Positions 33,273-43,776 of a DNA stretch of 64,000 bases are shown one piece after another (positions within the stretch are counted from its first letter, which is position 1; every line of letters starts with the position of its first letter). The stretch covers positions 44,103,464 to 44,167,463 of the forward strand of contig NC_134015.1 of the NCBI RefSeq assembly GCF_040712315.1, given 5' to 3'. The notes under the pieces are model-generated. The model worked only from the letters and a program-made list of their open reading frames with translations. It had not been told where the DNA came from and made no database searches. This stretch comes from Castanea sativa. Lineage: Eukaryota > Streptophyta > Magnoliopsida > Fagales > Fagaceae. The translations under genes were made by a program, and so were the position numbers.

Positions 33273-33700
33273 ATCGACAGTTCAAAAATCTGAAAGAAGG
33301 GCGGAGTAGGAGTCATTATCATCACCCTAGAAGGAGAGACACTCAAATATGGAGTCTAGCTAACATTCCCGGCCACAAACAATGAAGCTGAATATGAAGG
33401 AGTACTGACGGGATTAAAGGTCAGGAAGACATTAGGAATCAAAAACTTACTCCTCTAGAGTGATTCTAAGCTCGTCATAGGTTAGATAAAGGGGGAGTTC
33501 GAAGCAAAGGAGGAAAGGATACAAAAATACCTAAAGTTAACAAAATTTCTAGCATAGAAGTTCAATCAAGTAGAGTTCATACAGATCCCCAAAAGCCAAA
33601 ATATGAGGGCAAATGAACTGGCAAAGTAGTTATCGTCAAAAGCAAGGCCAATAGGTACAGATCTAAAGATTGAAGTCCAGAAACGTCCTAGCATCGAAGA
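33273..33700 (+). pseudogene. Element 2 second (archaeal-type) RNase H
   Basis: The frame reads I-D-S-S then G-G-V-G-V-I-I-I-T (about 33300), N-N-E-A-E-Y-E-G-V-L (about 33379) and S-D-S-K-L-V-I-G (about 33459), the conserved blocks of the extra RNase H of Tat elements. It is interrupted by TAG at 33357, 33456, 33483, 33555 and 33627. Confidence 0.8.
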
Positions 33701-33737
33701 GGTACCTACCTTTGCAATTTGGAGTGAAAGCAGCTGG

Positions 33738-34974
33738 ATGACCCCAATCTTATCCTTCCTTCAGGACGGACAGCTTCCACAGGACGTCAAAGAGGCCAAG
33801 AAGGTCAGGAAAAGGGTAGCACAGTTCACGATCCTGAATGGCACCATGTACAAAAAAGGCTTCTCCATGCCCTACCTGAAGTGCATCAACGAGGAGGAAG
33901 CTAAATATATTCTGGAAGAGATCCACGAAGGAATTTGCGGAGACCATGCTAGCCTGAGATCCCTGGTCAACAAAATTATCCGAACGGGCTACTTTTGGCC
34001 CACCTTGTAGAAGGACACAAAGGAGATCGTTAAGAAGTGCGGCAAAAGCCAGAGGTTTGGGAACGTCCAATGCATCCCATCTGAGAGATTGGCAACAATA
34101 GTCTCCCAATGGCCATTCGCCCAATGGGGACTTGACATTGTTGGACCTTTACCCCAAGGTAAAATACAGGCAAAACATTTGCTAGTTGCTATTGATTATT
34201 TCACGAAATAGGTTAAAATAGAAGCACTAGCAACCATAATGGAGGCGAAGGTCCAGAACTTCGTATGGAAGATTATAGTTTGCTGATTCAGGATACCACG
34301 GACGATCATATCAGACAACGGGCGGCAATTTGACAGTCAAGGTTTTAGGGACTTCTGCTTGGGATTAGGAATCAAAAACCAATTCTCATCGACTAACCAC
34401 CCCCTAGCTAATGGCCAGACAGAAGTGATGAACTAGACCCTGCTCAAGATCATTAAGACTCGATTAGATAAGGTAAAGGGCGCATGGCCGGAAGAGTTGC
34501 CCAACGTTTTGTGGGCATACAAGACTATAGTAAGAACCCCGACAGGAGAAACCATCTTCAGTCTCACCTATGGAACCGAAGTAGTAACCCCAATCGAAGT
34601 AGGAATCACTGGCTTGAAGTGAGAAGTCTTCCATAAAAACAGCAACTACGATCAACTAAGAATCAAATTGGATTGCTTTGACAAATCCAGAGACAGAGCA
34701 TCCCGCAAGATGGCAGAGTATTAGCAGAAGATGTTTGAGTACTACGACAAGAGAGTGAAGCTCAGACGACTAAACATAGGGGATCTCGTTTTGCGTAAGG
34801 TAACACCTACTACCAAGGACCCAACCTAGGGGAAGCTTGGCCTAACCTGGGAAGGACCCTACAAAGTCGCACATTATTCCAGGCAAGGTAGTTATCACCT
34901 GGAAACGTTGGACAGGAGGAAACTTCTGCGACCATGAAATATCGAGCATTTGAAACAATACTATCAGTAAATGT
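33738..34974 (+). pseudogene. Element 2 integrase
   Basis: The zinc-binding region is at about 33917-34065 (H-E-G-I-C-G-D-H ... C-G-K-S, with the last Cys replaced by Ser). The core has W-G-L-D-I-V-G-P (about 34125), S-D-N-G-R-Q-F (about 34312) and A-N-G-Q-T-E-V (about 34408), giving the D-D-E triad. The C-terminal part with W-E-G-P-Y ends near 34972. Stops lie at 34008, 34209, 34434, 34619, 34722 and 34827, among others. Confidence 0.85.
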
Positions 34975-35055
34975 AATTGACGATTGTATTTGTGTTTGAA
35001 ATAAAGCAAAAAAGGATTATTTAGCCAATATGATGTGTGTAAAGCTTAAAAAAAA

Positions 35056-36085
35056 GGATGTAAGTTACTAACGAAGCCAAAAGTGAGAAGAAAAAGTGGC
35101 TAAATAGCAAGATTCTGCCTAGACGGATGTAAGTTACTAACGAAGTCAAAAGTGACAAGATCCCTTCAATGGGTGTAAGTCACCAAAAATTGTCTAAGTA
35201 ACAAGATTCTCCTTAGACGGATGTAAGTTACTGACAAATCCAAAAGTGACAAGATCCCTTTAATGGGTGTAAGTCACAAAAAATTGTTTAAGTAACAAGA
35301 TTCCACCTAAACGGATGTAAGTTACTAACGAATCCAAAAGTGACAAGATCCCTTCAATAGGTGTAAGTCACCAAAAATTGTTTAAGTAACAAGATTCCGC
35401 CTAGATAAATGTAATTTACTGATGAATCTAAAAGTGACAAGATCCTTTCAATAGGTGTAAGTTACCAAAAATTATCTAAGTAACAAGATTTTGCTTAGAC
35501 GGATGTAAGTTATTGACGAATCCAAAAGTGACAAGATCCCTTCAATGGGTGTAAGTCACCAAAATTTTTTAAGTAACAAGATTCTGCCTAGACGGATGTA
35601 AGTTACTAATGAATCCAAAAGTGACAAGATCCCTTCAATGGGTGTAAGTCACCAAAAATTTTCTAAGCAACAAGATTCCGCCTAGATGGATGTAAGTTAC
35701 TAACGAATCTAAAAGTGACAAGATCCCTTTAATTGGTGTAAGTCACCAAAAATTGTCTAAGTAACAAGATTCCGCCTTGACGAATGTAAGTTACTGATGA
35801 ATCTAAAAGTGACAAGATCCCTTCATTGGGTGTAAGTCACCAAAAATTGTCTAAGTAACAAGATTTCACCTAGACGGATGTAAGTTACTAATGAATTCAA
35901 AAGTGACAAGATCCCTTTAATGGGTGTAAGTCACCAAAAATTGTCTAAGTAACAAGATTCCGCCTAGACAGATGTAAGTTATTGACGAAACCAAAAGTGA
36001 CAAGATTCCATAAATGGGTCTAAGTTATTAAAAATTGGTTAAGTAACAAGATTCCGCCTAGACATATATAAGTTACTGACGCATA
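35056..36085 (+). repeat. 94-bp tandem repeats between pol and the antisense gene of element 2
   Basis: The phrase GGATGTAAGTTACT recurs at about 35056, 35125, 35219, 35313, 35407, 35502, 35595 and on to about 36065, with a period of 94 bp and about eleven copies. Each unit has two half-similar parts (GTAAGTTACT...GTGACAAGATCCCTT and GTAAGTCACC...AGTAACAAGATTC), so the 94-mer itself arose from a duplicated unit of about 47 bp. It has no visible similarity to the 71-bp array of element 1 although it lies in the same place. Confidence 0.93.
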
Positions 36086-36370
36086 AGAGATAAGTCACAA
36101 AATATATATATATAACCAAGGAAAGCGTTGAAGCAAACAAAGGTCACATACAGTCAAAAAGTATCATACTTGACGATGCAGGAAAGTAAACAGGTAAACA
36201 CTGAATAACCAATAGAGTAAAAAGCCCAAAAACATTGGGCAACAGACATTGTTCTTGAATTAGAATATTGTTCTGAAAGTAGAATAAAAAAGCCCAAAAA
36301 ATACACTGGGCACCAAAAAAAAAAAAAAAAAGAAGAGTAGGCAAACGTAAAAACAGGTACATCAGTAAGT

Positions 36371-36886
36371 TTAAGCAGCAGCTGCGTCATCACCAGTAGG
36401 AGGAGGTAAAGAGGCATCTTCGGGGGCATCACCAGCAGGAGTTGTAGGCTGAGAGGCCTCGTCCGCCACCATCTCCTGGTCTACCTCTTCCAGGTCCAAG
36501 CTCTCTAGGTCCACTTTAAAGGGATGCTTGACCAGGTACTGATGAAGGAGCTCAAAGCCCTTGTAGTACCAACTGAAGAGCACAGTGTTGTACTCCTCAG
36601 TTTGCTGGAAAGCCTTAACAGCCTTGACAGCAACAGTCTTAATTTTCTCCTTTGCTGCTTGGAGTTGTTCATCCTTCTCCAAGGTCAACTTCCTCTCTAC
36701 TTTAAGGTTGTCCCCTAAGACCTTGACCTTCTCTTTGACGATGTTGGTCTCATCCATGGCAGAAATGAGATCCTTCTTCAATTTAGAGTTCTTTGCCTCC
36801 AAAGCCTCCACCTTGGATGTTGCTGACGTGACCTTTGCTTCGTAGGTAAGGAACTCCAAAGCGAGGTGAAGACTCTCCCCCAGCAC
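36371..36886 (-). pseudogene. Antisense gene of element 2, coiled-coil C-terminal part
   Basis: A 171-residue frame. Residues about 14-95 form a Lys/Glu/Ala/Leu-rich coiled coil. Then come F-S-W-Y-Y-K-G-F-E-L-L and an acidic, Pro-rich tail ending in D-D-A-A-A-A. The design matches element 1 at 4726-5349. It has no internal stop, although pol of the same element has many. No catalytic motif was seen. Confidence 0.6.
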
Positions 36887-36988
36887 CTGAAAAGAGGATC
36901 CAAACTTCAGAATAAAGCAAAAAAAAAGGGTGAAACTGCATAAGTACGTTACCTGGACGAGTTTGTATAGGATGAGTTTGTAGACATG

Positions 36989-37525
36989 TCAACCCACAAC
37001 CTTATTAGAGGGCGTGCTAGAAAAGGCCCTCAATTCCTTGGCAGTGAAGACCTCTTGTGCCTTCGCCAGCGCAAGGCCAACGTCATCCCAAAAGCTGAAC
37101 GAGCGAGAATCAACCTTCTCTTTCCCCTTGTCGGCCACACGGGGCTTTTTCCAGATGTGAGTAATCTCTTCAATCGAGGTAGCCGGTGAAGCTGTCCTCG
37201 TCGTTTCAGTGCCGGGGGTAGCTGGAGTGACAGAGACCCCCTTCTCCACGATGCGCACCGTCCTCTTCCCGAGATTGGACAGAGACTCATTCTTTTTAGA
37301 CCTCATTTTTGCATACATCTCTTGGTCAAATTTAGTCGTCATCTCTGCAAAAAGGAAACTCTTGTAAAAAAAAAAAGGGAAGAGCAGAAACAATGATGAA
37401 CCAAATAAAGTACTTACTCTTCTTCTCCTCAATCTCAATGGTGCACAGGGCATAAGTGGAAGGCTCTGGGCCAAGGCAATGCAAAGCAAAGGTATGGGGA
37501 TGGACCAGATCGGCGAAGTCGTCAA
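36989..37525 (-). pseudogene. Antisense gene of element 2, middle part
   Basis: The coherent portion begins at about 37339 (M-T-T-K-F-D-Q-E-M) and is rich in Lys, Thr, Ser and Pro, with a basic G-K-R-T-V-R segment and K-K-P-R. It forms a low-complexity linker like that in element 1. The upstream part of this frame is probably intron read through. A T-rich stretch and AG near 37345 could be an acceptor. Confidence 0.45.
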
Positions 37526-38407
37526 TCATTTTTGCGTACTCAATAGCCGCCTCAACGCGTTGCCTGTACCTGCTCTTGAGTTTGAGCCGTTTCTTAACTG
37601 CACGAGAGCAAACAAGAGAATTAGCTACAACAGGATGTATACAAATGAACGAAAGACGAAGGACTAGCAGAAAAGACGACGCACCTAGACTCGGGGTTCT
37701 CCACCAACGGAGCAACCTAGGGAGATCACCCCAAAACTCGTCAGAGGGAGTCTCCCATTCATCCCCTGATACAAAAAAGAATCGGGACTTCTAATAGCTG
37801 AATGACGAGGGCAGGTCCCTGACGATCCTAGTCTTCCTCTCCTAAGGCACCAGTTTGTAGTACCTATGTTCCTTGGACTCCTTTAAACGATACAAATAAA
37901 CAAGCTCGTCCACCTTAATCATATCTCCTTCTGTGGCAGCCAGCCATATCTCCATACAGTTGAACACTATCCTCCACGAGTTGGGCATAAGTTGCCCGGG
38001 AACAATGTTGAAATGGCCTAGAAGCTTTATGATAAAAGGGTGGATGGGGAATCTAAGCCCACTCAGGAAAGCAGCCTCGTAAAAGCATACCTCCTTGGGC
38101 GAAAAGTGACAAACTCATTCCTCCCCATGAGGAAGACGAACCCTAACCTTTTCGGGAAATTGAAATCTCTCTCTAAACCTGGAAAGCGTTTTGGCGTCCA
38201 AGCCACACACTTCCTCGAGAGCATGGAAGGCCTTAATTTGCCGTGGGCCAAAAGCCGCGGTGTCCTCCTCCACCTCCACAAGGGCGTTGCTAGACAACAA
38301 CCCCGTCTCGAGCTCACTAGATTCACCTCTGATATCACTCTTCGCACACCAACTAGATTCTCGAACCAATCTACTGACTGACGCAGTAAGGGGAACAAAT
38401 TAGCCAA
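37430..38407 (-). pseudogene. Antisense gene of element 2, N-terminal domain (plant putative gypsy-type transposon protein family)
   Basis: Reading down the minus strand, 38369-38120 gives an acidic segment and a C-G-L-D-A-K-T block. About 38060-37860 gives F-P-I-H-P-F-I-I ... P-G-Q-L-M-P-N-S-W-R-I-V-F ... Y-L-Y-R-L-K, the same conserved domain as in element 1 (6311-6949). 37795-37430 continues with F-F-F-V-S-G-D-E-W-E. Stops near 37845 and 37793 and a frame change near 38110 break it. It likely had a leader exon near 38730-38830, with a donor GTATGT. Confidence 0.6.
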
Positions 38408-39079
38408 CGCTACACTTAGGCTATTACCCTAAAAAAAAAAGCCTTCAATTAAGGGGGAAAAGGAACGGGAAGCACCTAAAGAAGCCCTCAAACGCGCAAA
38501 AAGAAATGAAATAGAGGGGCAAGCTATCCTAACTTCAAAACTACTAACCATGTAACCCTAAAGAACAAAGGAAGAGGGACAAAATCCTAAAATCCGTACA
38601 ATTTATCAAAACCCAAAACAACCAAAAACCCGTACAATTCATCAAAACCCAAAATAGAAAAGAAAATTAGAAATCCATACAACTTATCTACACAACAAAG
38701 AGCAAAAAAGGAGGGAAAGAAGACATACCTCAAAGAAAGCAACAACAGAAAGAAAAAGCTTGAGAAAATCGTAGGGCAGATTAGCTTAAAGAAGAAGAAG
38801 CACAGAGCAATAATGGTGAAAGAGTGGGAAAAGTGAAGGAAAATGAGAAAAGAAAGGAAGTTTAAAAACTAGGCACAAAAAACTGAAAAACCAGCGAGAA
38901 ACCCTAGAGTCACACAAGTGGGGCATTAACTCCACCAGTTAGGGCACGCCACGTGGCCACGATGTGTATAGCGTCGCCACTATGCATTAAATGCGGAACG
39001 TAATCCCAAGAGTCGTGTCTGGGCAGAAAACCTTTCACCTTCTAGTGGTAATCATAACACGCAATGACGACCACAAAAC

Positions 39080-39092
39080 CTAGAGGGGCAAC
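39080..39092 (+). promoter_or_regulatory. Polypurine tract of element 2
   Basis: CTAGAGGGGCAAC lies directly before the 3' LTR start TGATGGGACC at 39093, as expected for the plus-strand primer of an LTR retrotransposon. Confidence 0.65.
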
Positions 39093-39587
39093 TGATGGGA
39101 CCGACGAACTCTCCTGCCCAAACGACCTCATTAAGAACATTCATCCACCCTGTCACGACATGGATAAAGGCAAGCAAATAATTCATAAGAAGTTTTAATG
39201 CCTCAATCAGTTACCAATTAGCTGTCATACCGTTGGAAGCTCATCAACACCTACATTAATAAGCTCTGAAGCGTTACAAAAAAGGCACTAAAGTCACAAT
39301 CAAAGCCTCAACGGTTAGAAACTGTGAAGCTATATATACAAGTCCATCGGAACCAGACCAAGTACATACATACAACTGAAATACACTCCAGCATACATAA
39401 TTTTGATACTTTAAGCTCTCTTACTTCCTAAAAAGCTTCCATTTCTGACTTTATCGTTGGAGGCTATGTGGCAGGCACCATACCGGTGACCACTTGAGGA
39501 GAGCTTTACATCACATTTGCAAGTTTGGCGATGAGGATTTAACTCTGTCCGGACGAACCTACACAACTAACGATTTTCGCATCATCA
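39093..39587 (+). mobile_element. 3' LTR of element 2
   Basis: 495 bp, TG...CA, the same length as the 5' copy and roughly 90% identical to it by eye. It contains the same TATATATA box at about 39332. Confidence 0.92.
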
Positions 39588-40589
39588 ACCACTCGTCCAA
39601 ACCAAATGGGCCTAATGCTTGATATGGGCTTAATAATGTACTTGTATTCGATTTCAAGTTCAAGAGTTTGATATAGAGCTCAACTTTGGCTTGGGTAATG
39701 AATCAAGTTGAGCTCAAGCTTTTGGACTTTTTTAACAAGTTCAAGCTTGAACATTCTTTGTAGGCTTGGTTGAGCTCAAGCCTAAACATTTTAATTTTGT
39801 TGTCGAGCCGAGCTTGAACATTCATTGCTTGACAAAACTTAGTTTGTTTACAGTCCTATATACAAATATACAATGTTACAACCATACAATTACCACATTT
39901 GTAAGATTGTAAAAGTTAATAAGGTAAAAAATTTGAAAGTGGTAACTATAATTGCACTAGATCTCAATAGTCCTAACATTTCCTTTGTTTAAATGTCTAT
40001 TGTTTATAAAAAAGAAAAAAAAAGAATAGTGTCTTGATAGACCTTGAAATTGAACCCATGTGGCAAAGAAAATATGTGATAATCGTCCAATGTGACCAAA
40101 AAACGTAAGAGGTTATGAAGAAAAATAAATGGGTTAGTGCTTGTTTGAGCCCAACATTCCATACCCAATAATTGTTTATTATTTTATTGTCCAATATAGA
40201 ATTTCTGCTTGACGAAAGACCCAAAAAAAGATTCCCCAACACTAGTTTACTTAAGATTTTGGGTAAAAAAAAAAAAATCCAATTCTCTTGGCTGATAAGC
40301 CTGATATGATTATGAATGCTAGAATACTTGTAACATTTTGAACTACTTGCATTTCATTTTCCTGATGAGTTAATAGGGGAATATATGATTGCTCAATGCC
40401 GCACTATTACGAATTTACAAAAAGGCTAGTCTGGAATTAAGCAGTCACCAACATATGCCATATGGAATGTTTCCGTGTGCTTGGAACCCAATATAGTATC
40501 CTCCTTAAAATAGGCTTGGTGGTGAGCAGGGAAACCATCCCTTTCACTTACTTTTTGAGGTCACAAAACAAAAGCGAATCCATTTACAT

Positions 40590-40628
<39 letters not shown>

Positions 40629-41443
40629 CCATGAATCATGTGAAGAAAATGGGGAACACAACAGCATAACCTATTATGCTACAAGGCATAAAATATAAAG
40701 TTTGTGCAATGTTGATGGTAGTGGAATATGATGTTTTACCCATCAATCAAGCCCACATTACAGTAATAATATTGACTTTATGTCTAACTCGCTTAGGTGC
40801 AAAGAATTTCAATTCATGGGAATTCACATGTTTTAGCAGGAAATCCTATCCTACTTAAACCAATTTAAAATTTCCTCTCATAGATTGTAGTACTTAAATC
40901 AAAGACTCAATTAAACCAACTCTATTCCACTCTATACCAATTAAGATATAATTTCTACAATATGGTCAAGGGTATTATTTCAAGAAAATTCTATTTAATA
41001 GGATGTAGAGATTGGAAAAAAAAAAAATTGCAATCAAATTGCAAGAAACATTAATTTGGATTAGATCAAGTTTACTAGGTCATTGCTAAGTCTTTTTCTT
41101 TTTAAGTAAATGGCAATACTAAAACAAAAAGGAGGAGTTAATGGAGAGTAGAGAGACCAAAATCAAAAAGGGAATACTCAATTGTCAATAAGGAAGTATC
41201 AAAAGGTTTGAATGTGGTACCCAAGGAAAACACTTTGATAAAAATATAGACAATGGAAGACGTGGAAGAGGAGACAATAGCATGCAAAGTATCGAAGACA
41301 TAAACTAAATATATACTTTGATTAAGGTGGTTCAGTCATTGGAAGTCTCGTGTTGGACCTTAGACTGGAAACTCCGGCGCACGTGTGTTGGTCTTGACTC
41401 ATAACCCTTTCTACAGTCTCTTTTTTTTTGACGGGTGATCAAC

Positions 41444-41482
<39 letters not shown>

Positions 41483-41630
41483 TAGATAGCTTTTTTGCTA
41501 ATCATGACATTCACTTTTATTTTTCTCCCTTTGAAAGCCTAAACTCAGTCCTTAATTCAACCCAAAAAAAAAAAAAAATTCATTTCGATTCTTACATTTT
41601 AAGGTCAATGTCAATTCAGCATCTACATAT
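39588..41630. other. Intergenic, no gene seen
   Basis: AT-rich DNA with a (GA)n run at about 40601-40622 and an (AT)n run at about 41448-41476. No credible gene. Confidence 0.5.
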
Positions 41631-42152
41631 AACACTCTGTTTGTTTTGAAGAAAAATATTTTATATGTAAAACATTTTATTTCGCTAGTATCAAAGTTTC
41701 GATGATTGTATTGTCAGAATTGACAGTTAAAAAGGTGGCTTTAGCGACCATTGCTGGAGTAGTGTTTTCGGTGACCGAACTGCTAACATTGATGGCTAGA
41801 ACAATAACTTCTGTTATTGGACCTCCGGCACTAGTTGCTGGAATTGTGACTCTAATGATTGGATTGTCGACACAGTAGAATGACAACTTTGGTGATTGAA
41901 CCCTCGGTACTAGTTGTTGGAGGACAACTCAGGCCATCGAATCGGTGACCTAGCTACTAGATGGGGTGAGGGGAGGTCACTGTGTGTTTTAGTAAAATTT
42001 TTACCAAAATTTTGAAGGTAAAAAGTTTTACAATTTTTTGTAAAGGATTTTACGGTCAACGGAAAATATTTTATAAATTTGATCTCATTTTACATGCAAA
42101 CATTGAGAAAACATTTTCCATAAAATATTTTATTTCAAAACAAACGAAGCAT
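41631..42152. mobile_element. MITE-like element D
   Basis: The left end AACACTCTGTTTGTTTTGAAG and the right end, reverse-complemented AATGCTTCGTTTGTTTTGAAA, form inverted repeats. Pairing extends into ATATTTTAT and AAAACATTTT. It is about 520 bp with no coding capacity. No target duplication could be confirmed. Confidence 0.65.
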
Positions 42153-42423
42153 TAGTTCACGTTATTTTAAACTTGATTTTCATTAGTAAGTTGACGAAAA
42201 AAGAAACATAAACCAAATTGAGTGTTACCAAAATGTAAAGATTAAATTGTCAATAACCCTAAAATGTAGAGAATAAAATAATCTTCTCACATAAAAAAGA
42301 AAAAAAAAATCCAAAACTCACTCCAAAACTTCCAGCAGGACACTCACTTGTAAGTACCATTTGATGCTCTCTCTATCTAAGACTATATGTTCTACTTGGT
42401 AAATTTGTCAATTTTCATACTTT

Positions 42424-42711
42424 TAGAGCATTCACATCAGTCTTACCAATTTAATATTTCAGTAAAAATATATCTAAACTTAACCAAAATAAGCGTGCAA
42501 CAACCTCACTAAATTAACTAAAGTTTTTAAAGAGGATAGTGTCATTTCTACATGTAGTGAGCTTCTATCATCGTTACATGAAATTTCAATGTTGATAAAG
42601 TATTAAGGCTAATGTATGTATATGAGAATAATAGATAGCTAAACTAACAAAAGTAGATTTTTTTGGATTAATTTAGTTAAATATTTGAAGAGACTGATGT
42701 GAATACTCTTA
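42424..42711. mobile_element. MITE-like element E
   Basis: Terminal inverted repeats: left TAGAGCATTCACATCAGTCT, right read in reverse TAAGAGTATTCACATCAGTCT. About 288 bp, non-coding. Confidence 0.75.
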
Positions 42712-43528
42712 TAGCCAATTTTAGTGAAGTTTTTCAAAATTGTATTAATTTATTATGAAATGAATAAATTAAATAATGTTAGGTCATTAATAATTTAATC
42801 ATATATATCCAAGGGAAAAGAAAATTTATGAATTTGATAAATTAGCTAAAAGTGGAGAAAAAAAAAAAGGAAATCTTTCATTTCAAGGAAAAGATCTCCA
42901 AATACCCCGACTGCCCTTTTCCCTAGCTTAATTAGTGTTGCAATGAATGTCAAGAGAAGTGTTTGAATAGGAAATATCCATGTGGAGCATAGCATGTTCT
43001 AACACTTCCACTTTCTTTTCCACAAACTGTGACTGACCATAAAGTATGAACTGATAAAAAAGACTGTTGATTGTAGTTGACTGCAAACTTTACGAAGACT
43101 GGTGGCGGCATTAGCGCAAAATCGTCTAATTAAGCACCGTATGAGAAAAAAATATTAGGTATTATTGGAGTACTATAAATGTGTAGTTCTTCATCTCACA
43201 TAAATATGAGTTATACTGTAAACTTAATTAGTGGGACTCATAATTTTTGTGAAAGGAAGGAGTACGTATTTATAGTACTCTGAGATTACACAATAATTTC
43301 TCATGTGAGGTTAAAAATCATGCCAGTTTTTCCTCTACTTACCAAATATAAAAAAATCATAAATCCTTTTTCTTTTTTCTTTTTTCTTTGCTTGGAAAAT
43401 CAGCCCGTCGGCTTTTTTTTTTGGTTTTTTTATTCCCTGGCATGCTTTTGAAGATTTCTTAAGTTTAGAAAATCAAAAACTACACTGAGTTTACTCTTGG
43501 TTCGGTGATCACTTTACAAATATAAATG

Positions 43529-43776
43529 TTTGTAGAGTGTGGGAAGATAAGAGTCGATGTTAAGTCTATAGGAAAAAGTTTCACACACATATATACTTAG
43601 ATTATGTTAGAGTAAAATTTCTATCTTGTATATAAAAAATAAAATAAAAACTTTGTGAAGTGTGAGAAGGTAAAGGTCGATGTTTAAATCTTTAGGAAGA
43701 AGTTTCACACACATATATACTTCGATTATGTTAGAGTAAAATTTCTATTTTGTATATAAAAAAAATAAATAAAAAC
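43529..43776 (+). repeat. Tandem duplication of about 123 bp
   Basis: Two adjacent, roughly 85-90% similar copies (about 43529-43651 and 43652-43776) share TTTCACACACATATATACTT and the following ATTATGTTAGAGTAAAATTTCTAT. The origin is unknown. Confidence 0.8.

Larger units (their letters stand above)
29313..39587 (+). mobile_element. Complete Tat-lineage Ty3/gypsy retrotransposon, element 2
   Basis: A 10.3-kb element between two 495-bp LTRs (29313-29807 and 39093-39587), with a primer-binding-like sequence, gag, pol with two RNase H domains and integrase, 94-bp tandem repeats, an antisense gene and a polypurine tract. The LTRs are roughly 90% identical by eye, so it is an old insertion. The five bases at each border (AGGAC, ACCAC) do not match, so no clear target duplication remains. 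Gag and pol carry more than twenty stops and cannot be functional. Confidence 0.93.
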
